From Microbacterium maritypicum (GTDB taxonomy: Bacteria; Actinomycetota; Actinomycetes; Actinomycetales; Microbacteriaceae), in contig NZ_CP168030.1 in the NCBI RefSeq assembly GCF_041529975.1, positions 558,001 through 622,000 on the forward strand: a stretch of DNA of 64,000 nucleotides, in the 5' to 3' direction. Of this stretch, positions 50,208 to 58,499 are shown in pieces. The position numbers and the translations under genes are program-made. Below the pieces are notes generated by a model. That model did not search any database. It saw only the letters and a list, made by a program, of their open reading frames with translations, and was not told the DNA's origin. Position 1 is the first letter of the stretch, and every line of letters starts with the position of its first letter.

Positions 50208-52600
50208 CCGCGCCCGCCACCGCGTCCGCCACGCTGACCCCGCGGCGTTGGATCCTCGACCTCGGGGCGACGGCTCTCCTGGTCGCGACGTCGATGGTCG
50301 GATTCTGGCCGACCTTCGCCGGACCCTCCTTCCTCCCCGCCGTCATCGGCGGCATCCTGCTCGGCCTCGCGATCGCGGCCGTCGCGACGTGGCGGCGCTG
50401 GGGCATCCTGATCGTCGCGGGGCTCACCGTGGCCGCGTACTTCGTGTTCGGCGCCGCGTTCGCGCTGCCGCAGACCGCGATCCTCGGATTCATCCCCACG
50501 CTCGAGACGCTGCAGAAGCTCGCGCTGGGCACGGTCACCGCGTGGAAGCAGATGCTCACCACGGTCGCCCCGGTGGCAGCGGCCGACGGGCACCTGATCG
50601 TCCCGTTCCTGCTGGCGCTCGTGGTGACCGCGCTGACCGCCTCGCTCGCACTGCGCCTGTCGCAGGTCGCGTGGGCGCTGCTGCCGGCCGGTGTGCTGCT
50701 CATGCTCGTGATCGCGCTGGGCACGCCGGAGCCGGCCTTCCCGCTCGTGCAGGGGCTCGTGTTCGCCGTGGTGAGCATGTCGTGGCTGGCACTGCGTCAG
50801 CTCTGGGCGCCGCAGAACATGGCCGTGTCGGTGAGCGAGGTCGATCCGTCCCGCGCGGCGCACATGCGCACTCGGCGCCTGCTGGCCGGAGTGGCCGTGC
50901 TGGCCGTCGCAGGTGGGGCGGGCGTCGCCACGGCCGCGGTCGCGACCCCCGCACAGCCGCGTCACGTGTTCCGCGACGTCATCATCCCGCCGTTCGACAT
51001 CCGCGACTACCCGAGCCCGCTGCAGGCCTTCCGCAAGAACGTGCGCGATGAGGCCGAGGAGACGCTCTTCACCGTGCAGGGTCTGCCCAAGGGCGCCCGC
51101 ATCCGCACGGCTGTGATGGACCAGTTCGACGGCATGGTCTACAACGTCACCGACGGCGGTCCGACGTCGTCGAGCGCGTTCGCTCCGCTGCGGTCGAACA
51201 TGGCGCCGGAGGCCGAGGGCGTCCCCGTCACGCTGAAGTTCGAGATCGACGAGTACCGGGGCGTGTGGATGCCGACGGCCGGCGAACTGTCCGAGATCCG
51301 GTTCGACGGCGACCGCGCGGAGGACCTGCGCCGCGGCACCTTCGTCAACACGGTGACCGGCACGGCCGTGGCCACGCCGAAGCTGACTGCGGGCGACGAG
51401 TACGCGGTCGACGCCGTGATGCCGAGCGAGCCCGACGACGAGCAGCTGGCCGAGGTGGCGTTCGGCAAGGTGTCGATGCCGAAGCCCAGCAACGTGCCGG
51501 AAGAGCTGACCTCGCTGGCCGCCGAGACCGTGGCGGGTGCCGAGACGCCGATCGAGCAGGTGCGGGCGCTGGAGACCTTCCTCTCCGAGGGCGGCTTCTT
51601 CAGCCACGGCCTCGAGGGTGAGGTGCTGTCGCGTGCCGGCCACACCGCCGAGCGCATCTCGACGCTCGTCGGCGCCGACCAGATGATCGGCGACGATGAG
51701 CAGTACGCCGTGGCGATGGCGCTGCTGGCCGGGCAGCTCGACATCCCCGCCCGCGTCGTCATGGGGTACTACCCCGACGACGAGCAGGCGGGAGAAGCGG
51801 TCTTCACCGCCACCGGCGACAACGTGCACGCGTGGGTCGAGGTCAACTTCGAGGGCGTCGGATGGATGACCTTCAACCCGACCCCGCCCGAGGACCAGGT
51901 CCCCAACGACCAGAACACCAAGCCCCGCGTCGACCCGAAGCCGCAGGTGCTGCAGCCGCCGCCCCCGCCGCAGGAGCCGGTCGACCTGCCGCCGACGCTG
52001 CCCGACGACCGCGAGTCGGAGGACGAGAGCCTGAACCTCGCCGGCATCATCGGCGCGATCCTGCTGATCGGCGGGATCTCGCTCGCGGTGATCGCCGTGC
52101 TCGCCTCGCCGTTCATCGTGATCGGCGCGTGGAAGGCCGCGAAGCGTCGCTCCCGTCGCGCCGCCGCCCGCACCTCCGACCGCATCAGCGGTGGCTGGGA
52201 CGAGCTGACCGACCGCGCCGTCGACTACGGAGCGCGTCTGGCCCCCGGCGGCACCCGCATCGAAGAGGCCGCCGTCGTGGCGTCCGCGCTGACGGTCCCG
52301 CAGGTGACCGCGCTGGCCGAGCGCGCCGACTCGGAGGTGTTCGGTCCTGCCGAGCCCAGCCCGCAGGACGTGGAGTCGTTCTGGCACGAGGTCGATGAGA
52401 TCGTCGGCGGACTCGGCAAGGAGGCCGGCTTCTGGAAGCGCGTCAAGGCGCGACTGAGCGTGCGGTCCCTGGTCGGCGGCACGGCGGTCTCGAACGGACT
52501 GCAGAACCTGAAGGAAGCGGCGGCCGCGCGCGTTCGTCGCGAACCTGGCACCATCAAGAACAGCACGACGACTTCGTCCTCCGAGAGTGAGACCCCATGA
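50204..52600 (+). CDS. TgpA-like membrane protein with a degenerate transglutaminase domain
   Basis: 798 residues. Five to six membrane segments in the first 250 residues, an outside region, and one more segment at about 612-642 followed by a long cytoplasmic tail. The transglutaminase-like domain (about 440-565) keeps the fold marks YAVAMALLAGQLDIPARVVMGYYP and NVHAWVEV (His542). However, the place of the catalytic Cys (GxCExFA in active relatives) reads GDDEQYA, with Asp498, and the Asp of the DPT motif is Asn558 in FNPTP. So two of three catalytic residues appear lost. It is the tgm member of the PFNA cluster, between DUF58 and RDD-FHA. Confidence 0.85.
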   Translation: MTAPATASATLTPRRWILDLGATALLVATSMVGFWPTFAGPSFLPAVIGGILLGLAIAAVATWRRWGILIVAGLTVAAYFVFGAAFALPQTAILGFIPTLETLQKLALGTVTAWKQMLTTVAPVAAADGHLIVPFLLALVVTALTASLALRLSQVAWALLPAGVLLMLVIALGTPEPAFPLVQGLVFAVVSMSWLALRQLWAPQNMAVSVSEVDPSRAAHMRTRRLLAGVAVLAVAGGAGVATAAVATPAQPRHVFRDVIIPPFDIRDYPSPLQAFRKNVRDEAEETLFTVQGLPKGARIRTAVMDQFDGMVYNVTDGGPTSSSAFAPLRSNMAPEAEGVPVTLKFEIDEYRGVWMPTAGELSEIRFDGDRAEDLRRGTFVNTVTGTAVATPKLTAGDEYAVDAVMPSEPDDEQLAEVAFGKVSMPKPSNVPEELTSLAAETVAGAETPIEQVRALETFLSEGGFFSHGLEGEVLSRAGHTAERISTLVGADQMIGDDEQYAVAMALLAGQLDIPARVVMGYYPDDEQAGEAVFTATGDNVHAWVEVNFEGVGWMTFNPTPPEDQVPNDQNTKPRVDPKPQVLQPPPPPQEPVDLPPTLPDDRESEDESLNLAGIIGAILLIGGISLAVIAVLASPFIVIGAWKAAKRRSRRAAARTSDRISGGWDELTDRAVDYGARLAPGGTRIEEAAVVASALTVPQVTALAERADSEVFGPAEPSPQDVESFWHEVDEIVGGLGKEAGFWKRVKARLSVRSLVGGTAVSNGLQNLKEAAAARVRREPGTIKNSTTTSSSESETP

Positions 52601-53934
52601 CGCAGCCAGCGCTCGATCAGATCGCGCCGATCTCCCGTCGCGCGGTCGCCTACGTCATCGACGCCCTGATCGCCGGCGGACTCGGCCTCGTTCTCGGCGG
52701 TGGCCTGCTGCTCGCCTCGATGCTCTCGGGTGGACTCGAGGCCTCGATCACCGTGCTCCTCATCGGCGGCCCGATCGTGAGCCTGGTGCTGCTCGCCTGG
52801 TTCATCGTGTACACCGTCATGCAGGCGGGTAAGGGCTCGATCGGGATGCGGGCGAAGGGCCTGCGCCTGGTCTCCGCCGCCGACGGAGAGCCGCTCGGGT
52901 TCGGGCGCGCGCTGCTCCGCAACATCATCTTCGGCCTCGCCGGAGCCATCGTCGTCGGCTACTTCAGCCCGCTGTTCGACGGCTCGGGCCGCTTCCAGGG
53001 ATGGCATGACAAGGTCGCGTCGTCGCTGATGCTCGACGCCCGGGTGCCCGCACCGGAACCCGACGTCGAGGAGGCACCGGTGCCCGAGGCGCCACCGCTC
53101 CTGCCTGCACCGTCGTTCGAGCGCCTTCCTCCGGCACCGATGCCGGGATTCGCTCCGGCGGCGCATCCCGCAGCCGCACCGGCACCCGCACAGGCCGCGG
53201 AGCCGGCCCCGCCCGCTGCCCCGGCGCCGGTCGCTCGGAGCTACATGGCCCCCGTGCAGGACTCCGGCATGATCGCCTACGTCCCCGGGGTCACCCAGCC
53301 GTCGTCGCCCGCGAAGGCTCCGGCACCCGCAGCGCCTGTCGCCCCTGTGGCTCCCGCAGCTCCTGCGGCTCCCGCGCCGGTCGCGGCTCCGCCCGCCCCG
53401 CCGGCGCCCGTCGCCGCCCCGCCGGTTCCGCCCGCACCCGCGGCACCGCCCGTGCCACCCGCGCCGGTGACGCCGGCAGCACCGCCGGCACCGCCGACCC
53501 CTCCGGCCGCACCCGCCGCCGCAGCACCGGCTGCGACCGCACCCGCTGCCGCGGCGCCGACACCCGCGCCGGCGGACGACGACCTCGAAGAGACCCGCAT
53601 CAGCATCCCGGGGCACCGGCTGGTGTTCACGTGGGACGACGGGACGCGCATCCCCGTCTCGCGTCGCACCGTGTTCGGGCGCAACCCCGCCCCCGAGGAG
53701 GGCGTCGTGGTCGTGCCCGTGCGCGACGAGACCCTCTCGCTGTCGAAGACGCATTTCGAGGCCGCAGCCGAGACCTCGGGCGGCTGGATCCTCGACCGTC
53801 ACTCCACCAACGGGCTGACCCTCGTGCGCGAGGGTCAGCGCATCTCCTGCCCCGCAGGCCAGCGCGTGCCGATCAAGCTCGGCGACGTGATCGAGATCGG
53901 CGACCGCGTCGTCATGGTCGGAGGATACGCATGA
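52597..53934 (+). CDS. RDD membrane domain fused to an FHA domain
   Basis: 445 residues. The RDD domain (about 10-148) starts ISRRAVAYVIDALIAGG with its Arg and Asp, and holds three membrane segments and GSIGMRAKGLRLV. A Pro/Ala-rich linker of some 180 residues follows, nearly pure A-P in places (about 215-325). The C-terminal FHA domain (about 340-445) shows SRRTVFGRNP, LSLSKTHFEA and RHSTNGLTLV, with the Arg, Ser and Asn that bind phosphothreonine. The fusion anchors a phospho-Thr reader to the membrane; the adjacent kinase and phosphatase are its natural partners. ATGA overlaps on both sides. Confidence 0.92.
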   Translation: MTQPALDQIAPISRRAVAYVIDALIAGGLGLVLGGGLLLASMLSGGLEASITVLLIGGPIVSLVLLAWFIVYTVMQAGKGSIGMRAKGLRLVSAADGEPLGFGRALLRNIIFGLAGAIVVGYFSPLFDGSGRFQGWHDKVASSLMLDARVPAPEPDVEEAPVPEAPPLLPAPSFERLPPAPMPGFAPAAHPAAAPAPAQAAEPAPPAAPAPVARSYMAPVQDSGMIAYVPGVTQPSSPAKAPAPAAPVAPVAPAAPAAPAPVAAPPAPPAPVAAPPVPPAPAAPPVPPAPVTPAAPPAPPTPPAAPAAAAPAATAPAAAAPTPAPADDDLEETRISIPGHRLVFTWDDGTRIPVSRRTVFGRNPAPEEGVVVVPVRDETLSLSKTHFEAAAETSGGWILDRHSTNGLTLVREGQRISCPAGQRVPIKLGDVIEIGDRVVMVGGYA

Positions 53935-54743
53935 CCCGTCCGCTCATCGTCGCCACGGGCGCCGCGACCCATTCGGGCCTGCGCCGCCCGCTCAACGAGG
54001 ACTCGTACATGGCGAGCCCGCCACTGTTCCTCGTCGCCGACGGCATGGGCGGGCACGAGGCGGGCGAGCGCGCGAGCGCGACCGTCATCGACGAGTTCGC
54101 GCGCTACATCGGCCGGGTCGACCTCGAGCTGGAGGATCTGCTCGAAGCGCTGGCCCGCGCCCGGTCGGCGGTCGAGGCCCTGTCCACCGACGGCAGCGGC
54201 CGGGCGGGCACCACGCTGAGCGGCGTCGTCGTCGCCTCGGTCGAGGGGATGGGCTACTGGCTCACCGTGAACATCGGCGACTCGCGTACCTACCGCCTCG
54301 CCGACGGCGAGCTCGAGCAGATCAGCGTCGACCACTCGGTGGTGCAGGAGCTCATCGAATCGGGCGAGCTCACCGCGGCGGAGGCTGCCACGGATCGTCG
54401 CCGCAACATCATCACGCGGGCGATCGGCGCCAGCAGCACCGGCGACGCCGACTACTGGCTCTTCCCGGCGGAGCTCGGCGATCGGATGCTCATCTGCTCC
54501 GACGGTCTGACCACCGAGGTCTCCGACGAGCGGATCACGCAGATCCTGGCCGCCGAGCCCGATCCGCAGCGGGCGGCCGACATTCTGGTCGACGAGGCCG
54601 TGCAGGCGGGCGGTCGCGACAACATCACCGTGGTCATCGTCGATGCCGTGTCGGTGGCGGCGCGCCGGGGGGCGCTGCTCCAAGCCGACGACGTCGATGC
54701 CGACACGCGTCCACGAGAAGCCGCAGCAGGAGGGGTTCGCTGA
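53931..54743 (+). CDS. PP2C-type Ser/Thr protein phosphatase
   Basis: 270 residues, the usual PstP/PrpC catalytic core without a membrane anchor. Metal-binding motifs: NEDS (Asp), LVADGMGGHEAGE (two Asp/Gly set), ICSDGLTTEV and GGRDNITVVIV. GTTLSGVV and NIGDSRTYRL complete the family set. It removes phosphate from Thr/Ser put on by the kinase three genes downstream and probably from FHA ligands. prpC member of the PFNA cluster. Confidence 0.95.
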   Translation: MTRPLIVATGAATHSGLRRPLNEDSYMASPPLFLVADGMGGHEAGERASATVIDEFARYIGRVDLELEDLLEALARARSAVEALSTDGSGRAGTTLSGVVVASVEGMGYWLTVNIGDSRTYRLADGELEQISVDHSVVQELIESGELTAAEAATDRRRNIITRAIGASSTGDADYWLFPAELGDRMLICSDGLTTEVSDERITQILAAEPDPQRAADILVDEAVQAGGRDNITVVIVDAVSVAARRGALLQADDVDADTRPREAAAGGVR

Positions 54744-56089
54744 TGCAGACGATCTACCGACCGGGACAGTGGTACCTGATCGTGATTCCGGGCGCCCTGG
54801 TGGCGCTGCCACCCGACGCGACGGGTGAGACCGTCGCCGCGCTGTGGGATCGGCTGCCGCGCGAGCGGAGCCTCGCCACGGTCATCGACGTGCTCACGAC
54901 GCAGGCGGGCGGTTCGTTCGCCGACATGCCGCCGTTCGTCGCAGCCGTGCTGGAGGGCACCGACGCCAGGGTCGCCGTGCGCGGCTCGCTCGCCGTGCGG
55001 GTCACCGGCGCGGACGCCGAGGCGCAGACGTTCTCCGGCGCCGACGTCACCACGTGGAGCGAGCGCTTCGTTCCGGGGGTCTCGAAGGTGGAGATCACGG
55101 TCGACGAGGGCGGTTCGGGCTCCGCCCTTCCCGTGCAGAGCGGCATCGTGCTCGCGGCAGCCGTGAGCGCCGACATCGAGCCGGCCGACGCCGAGGCGAT
55201 CGCGGTCGCCGCGGGCCCGGCGCCCGTGCTCGATCCGGCATCCGCACCGGCGTCCGCGCCCTCCGTCGTCGCTGCGCCCCCGGCTCCGGTGGCCGGCACC
55301 TCGGTCCCGCTGCCGCCGCCACCCGGGGCCGTGCCCGTGGTGTCGGTGCCGGCGCCCGACGCCGCATCCGACCTGCCCGCTGTGCCCCCGAGCGACGTCG
55401 CCGACGAGACACCGGATGCCGATGCCGAAGCCGACGCCGAAGCCGCGGCAGATGTGGCCGACGCCGACATGATCGAGTCGACGCTGGTGCCGGGGGAGGC
55501 GACCTTCGCTCCGCCGGTCGACGAGTTCGACCACCTGTGGGGCGCGACCGTGCACACCCCGATCGAGGCCGCCGCGGTCCGCCCGAGCGAGGAGCCGGAG
55601 ACGCCCGCCGTCGACGCCGGTGCCGCGACCGGCGATCACGACGGTGCGACGATCTCCGCCGAAGAGCTCCGCAGTCTGCGACAGAGCGCGCCCGCGGCAC
55701 CCGAGGCTCCCACCGAGGTCATCCCGGTGGCCGCTGCGGCCCCGGCGTCCTCGGGGCGCATCCGGGTGTCGTCGGGGCAGGTGGTGACCCTCGACCGGAC
55801 GGTCATCATCGGACGCCGACCGCGCTCCACCCGCGCGAGCGGGGCGAACCTGCCGCATCTGATCGCGGTGGACAGCCCGCAGCAGGACATCTCGCGCAGC
55901 CACCTCGAGATCCGGCCGGAGGGCGACACGGTCGTGGTCATCGACCTGCACACCACGAACGGCTCGACGCTGCTGCGTCCCGGCGCCGACCCCATGCGAC
56001 TGCACCCCGGTGAGCAGACTCTCGTCCTGTCCGGGGATGTGGTGGACCTCGGCGACGGGGTGACCGTCGCGTTCGAGGACCTGCCGTGA
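54743..56089 (+). CDS. FHA-domain protein of the secretion locus
   Basis: 448 residues. An N-terminal globular domain (about 1-140) of unknown type, opening YRPGQWYLIVIPGALVALPP, is followed by an acidic, Ala/Pro-rich disordered stretch and a C-terminal FHA domain (about 342-446) with RTVIIGRRPR, ISRSHLEIRP and LHTTNGSTLL, so the phosphothreonine-binding Arg, Ser and Asn are kept. Several Thr in acidic context in the linker could be kinase targets. No membrane segment. It overlaps the phosphatase stop (TGATG) and the kinase start (GTGA). Confidence 0.88.
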   Translation: MQTIYRPGQWYLIVIPGALVALPPDATGETVAALWDRLPRERSLATVIDVLTTQAGGSFADMPPFVAAVLEGTDARVAVRGSLAVRVTGADAEAQTFSGADVTTWSERFVPGVSKVEITVDEGGSGSALPVQSGIVLAAAVSADIEPADAEAIAVAAGPAPVLDPASAPASAPSVVAAPPAPVAGTSVPLPPPPGAVPVVSVPAPDAASDLPAVPPSDVADETPDADAEADAEAAADVADADMIESTLVPGEATFAPPVDEFDHLWGATVHTPIEAAAVRPSEEPETPAVDAGAATGDHDGATISAEELRSLRQSAPAAPEAPTEVIPVAAAAPASSGRIRVSSGQVVTLDRTVIIGRRPRSTRASGANLPHLIAVDSPQQDISRSHLEIRPEGDTVVVIDLHTTNGSTLLRPGADPMRLHPGEQTLVLSGDVVDLGDGVTVAFEDLP

Positions 56090-57777
56090 ACCGACGCCCC
56101 TCGCCGCCGCCCTCGCTGCCCGGCTTCACCTATGTGGAGCCGCTGGGCACGGGTGGGTTCGCCGACGTGTTCCTGTACGAGCAGGAGATGCCGCGGCGTC
56201 GCGTCGCGGTGAAGGTGCTGCTCGCCGACCGCATCTCCAGCGGTGCGGCGCAGGAGTTCGCCGACGAGGCGAACGTCATGGCGATGCTGTCGACGCATCC
56301 GGCGATCGTCACGATCTACCAGGCGGGTGTCGCCGGCGACGGCCGTCCGTACCTGGTGATGGAGTACTGCCCGCGGCCGAACCTGCAGATCCGCTCCCGC
56401 AAGGAGCCGTTCTCGGTGGCCGAGGCGCTGCGCGTCGGCATCCAGGTGGCCGGAGCGGTGGAGACCGCCCACCGTGCCGGGGTGCTGCACCGCGACATCA
56501 AGCCGGCGAACATCCTCGTCACCGAGTACAACCGTCCGGCGCTGACCGACTTCGGGATCGCGTCGACGACCGGTGCGACGGGCGAGTCCTCCGGGATGTC
56601 GATCCCGTGGTCGCCGCCGGAGTCGTTCGCCGAGCCGCCGCAGAGCGGTCCTCGTACCGACGTTTGGGCGCTCGGTGCCACGCTGTACACGCTGCTGGCC
56701 GGACGCTCGCCGTTCGAGCGGCCGAGTGAGCGCAACTCCAGCGCCGACCTGATCGAGCGCATCGAACGCGCCGCCCTGCCGAATCTGGCCCGCCCCGATT
56801 CGCCCGACAGCCTGCAGCGCCTCCTCGACCGTGCGATGGCGAAGAACCCCGACGACCGCTTCCCGAGCGCCGTCGCCTTCGCTCGTGCGCTGCAGAAGGT
56901 GCAGATCGAGCTCTCGCACTCGGTGACGCCGATCGACATCGTCGACGATCACCCGCCGGCGGAGGACCTGGAGGACGACGGCGACGGGCTCACCCGCGTG
57001 CGGGAGATCGTCAGCATCGACCCGGGGACGCAGAGCGCGACCCGGCCGTCGGCGATGACGCAGCCGAAGGGTCCGTCGGTCGTGGTGCCCGACGCTCCGC
57101 GCTTCGAGATGCCGCCGCGCCCCGAGCCGGCCGTCGAGCAGACGCAGCGTCGCCGGGATGTGGAGGCGTCCGTCCCGGGCGCGACTCCGTCTCCCGCCGC
57201 CCCGGTGGTGCCCGATCGCGATGACCGCACCATCGTGCGGCCGCCGCAGGTCGTGCAGCCGCAGGCGCCGGTCGCGGCGCCCCGGATCGAGCCGGCGGCG
57301 CCCGCCGCATCGGCCGCCGCGCCCGCCCCCCTCGCCGAGGCGGCCGACCACCCGCAGCGCAGCCGCAGGGGACTGTGGATCACTCTGGCCGCCGTGGCAG
57401 CCGTCGTCGTGGTCGTCGGCGGGATCTTCGGCCTGAACGCCCTGGTCGCGAACCTCGGCACCGAGCCCCAGCCCGAGGCCACCGCGCAGGAGGTCGACCC
57501 GCAGGACCCGGTGTCCGACGCCGTGCCCAAGGTCACCGAGCTCACCGGCACGCGGCAGGGCGACCAGGTGACCTTCACGTGGACGAACCCCGATCCGGTC
57601 GAGGACGACAGCTTCATCTGGTCCGAGACGGGTGGTGCGGCAGACGGCGCCGTCCGGCAGGCGCCCGACGAGACGGTCACGTTCACGCCCGCGTCGACGG
57701 GCGAGGTGTGCATCGAGGTGATGCTGCGTCGCGGCGACGGGCGTGCTTCCGAACCCGTCACGGGGTGCGTCGGATGA
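56086..57777 (+). CDS. Transmembrane Ser/Thr protein kinase (PASTA-less, Pkb2-like)
   Basis: 563 residues from a GTG start. Kinase domain about 14-285: Gly loop GTGGFADVF (21-29), Lys43 in VAVKVL, HRDIKPAN with catalytic Asp137, DFG Asp155. The activation segment is short and the APE motif reads SPPES. A Pro-rich linker (about 300-425) leads to one membrane segment (429-455) and an outside FN3-like domain of about 100 residues with two Cys. PASTA repeats are absent. It corresponds to pkb2 of the PFNA cluster. It likely phosphorylates the FHA proteins or secretion ATPase of this operon. Confidence 0.93.
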   Translation: MNRRPSPPPSLPGFTYVEPLGTGGFADVFLYEQEMPRRRVAVKVLLADRISSGAAQEFADEANVMAMLSTHPAIVTIYQAGVAGDGRPYLVMEYCPRPNLQIRSRKEPFSVAEALRVGIQVAGAVETAHRAGVLHRDIKPANILVTEYNRPALTDFGIASTTGATGESSGMSIPWSPPESFAEPPQSGPRTDVWALGATLYTLLAGRSPFERPSERNSSADLIERIERAALPNLARPDSPDSLQRLLDRAMAKNPDDRFPSAVAFARALQKVQIELSHSVTPIDIVDDHPPAEDLEDDGDGLTRVREIVSIDPGTQSATRPSAMTQPKGPSVVVPDAPRFEMPPRPEPAVEQTQRRRDVEASVPGATPSPAAPVVPDRDDRTIVRPPQVVQPQAPVAAPRIEPAAPAASAAAPAPLAEAADHPQRSRRGLWITLAAVAAVVVVVGGIFGLNALVANLGTEPQPEATAQEVDPQDPVSDAVPKVTELTGTRQGDQVTFTWTNPDPVEDDSFIWSETGGAADGAVRQAPDETVTFTPASTGEVCIEVMLRRGDGRASEPVTGCVG

Positions 57778-58499
57778 CCGCGCCCGCGGCAGTCACCGTC
57801 GAGTTCGCGGGGGAGTACTTCCCGATCGAACCGGGGAGCCGCTTCATCGTCGGGCGCGAGGGAGACCTCGAACTCGACGACAACCTCTTCCTGCACCGCC
57901 ACTTCCTCGAGATCAGCGACGGCGAGGGGCTCTGGTGGCTCGCGAACGTCGGCACGCGCCTCACCGCGACCGTGACCGATTCGGCGGGCGGTGTGCAGGC
58001 GTGGCTCGCCCCCGGTGCGCGGCTGCCCCTGGTGTTCGAGACCACGACGATCGTGTTCAGCGCCGGTCCCACCACGTACGAGCTGGTGCTGCACGCCGCC
58101 GAGCCGACGTTCCGCGCCACCAAGCGCGAGCACGACGACGGGGGCGCCTCGACCATCGGCGACGTTCCCCTCACGCAGAGTCAGAAGCTGCTGATCCTCG
58201 CGCTGGCCGAACCGCAGCTTCGTCGCGACGGCACCGGCATGAGCGAGATCCCTTCATCGGCGGCCGCCGCCGAGCGTCTGGGCTGGACCGTCACGCGCTT
58301 CAACCGCAAACTCGACAACGTGTGCGACAAGTTCGACCGCATCGGCGTGCCGGGTATGCGGGGAGGTCAGCGCAGCTTCGCGACCAACCGCCGCGCGCGA
58401 CTGGTCGAGCACGTCATCGCCTCACGGCTGGTGAGCAAAGACGACCTCCCGCTGCTGGATGCCCCGCAGCCGAGTGAGGCAGAGGGAGAGAACGAGTGA
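57774..58499 (+). CDS. FHA-HTH protein, possible phospho-dependent regulator
   Basis: 241 residues. Residues 18-110 form an FHA-like beta sandwich: FIVGREGDLELDDNLFLHRHFLEI has the GR and the H-LEI strand but His at the position normally Ser, and the later Asn is in LANVGTR. The C-terminal 110 residues (LTQSQKLLILALAEPQL to the end) are helical with AAAERLGWTVTRFNRKLDNV, which reads as a winged-helix or homeodomain-type DNA-binding unit. Placed between kinase and secretion ATPase with overlapping codons, it could turn kinase activity into transcription control of this locus. Confidence 0.75.
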   Translation: MTAPAAVTVEFAGEYFPIEPGSRFIVGREGDLELDDNLFLHRHFLEISDGEGLWWLANVGTRLTATVTDSAGGVQAWLAPGARLPLVFETTTIVFSAGPTTYELVLHAAEPTFRATKREHDDGGASTIGDVPLTQSQKLLILALAEPQLRRDGTGMSEIPSSAAAAERLGWTVTRFNRKLDNVCDKFDRIGVPGMRGGQRSFATNRRARLVEHVIASRLVSKDDLPLLDAPQPSEAEGENE

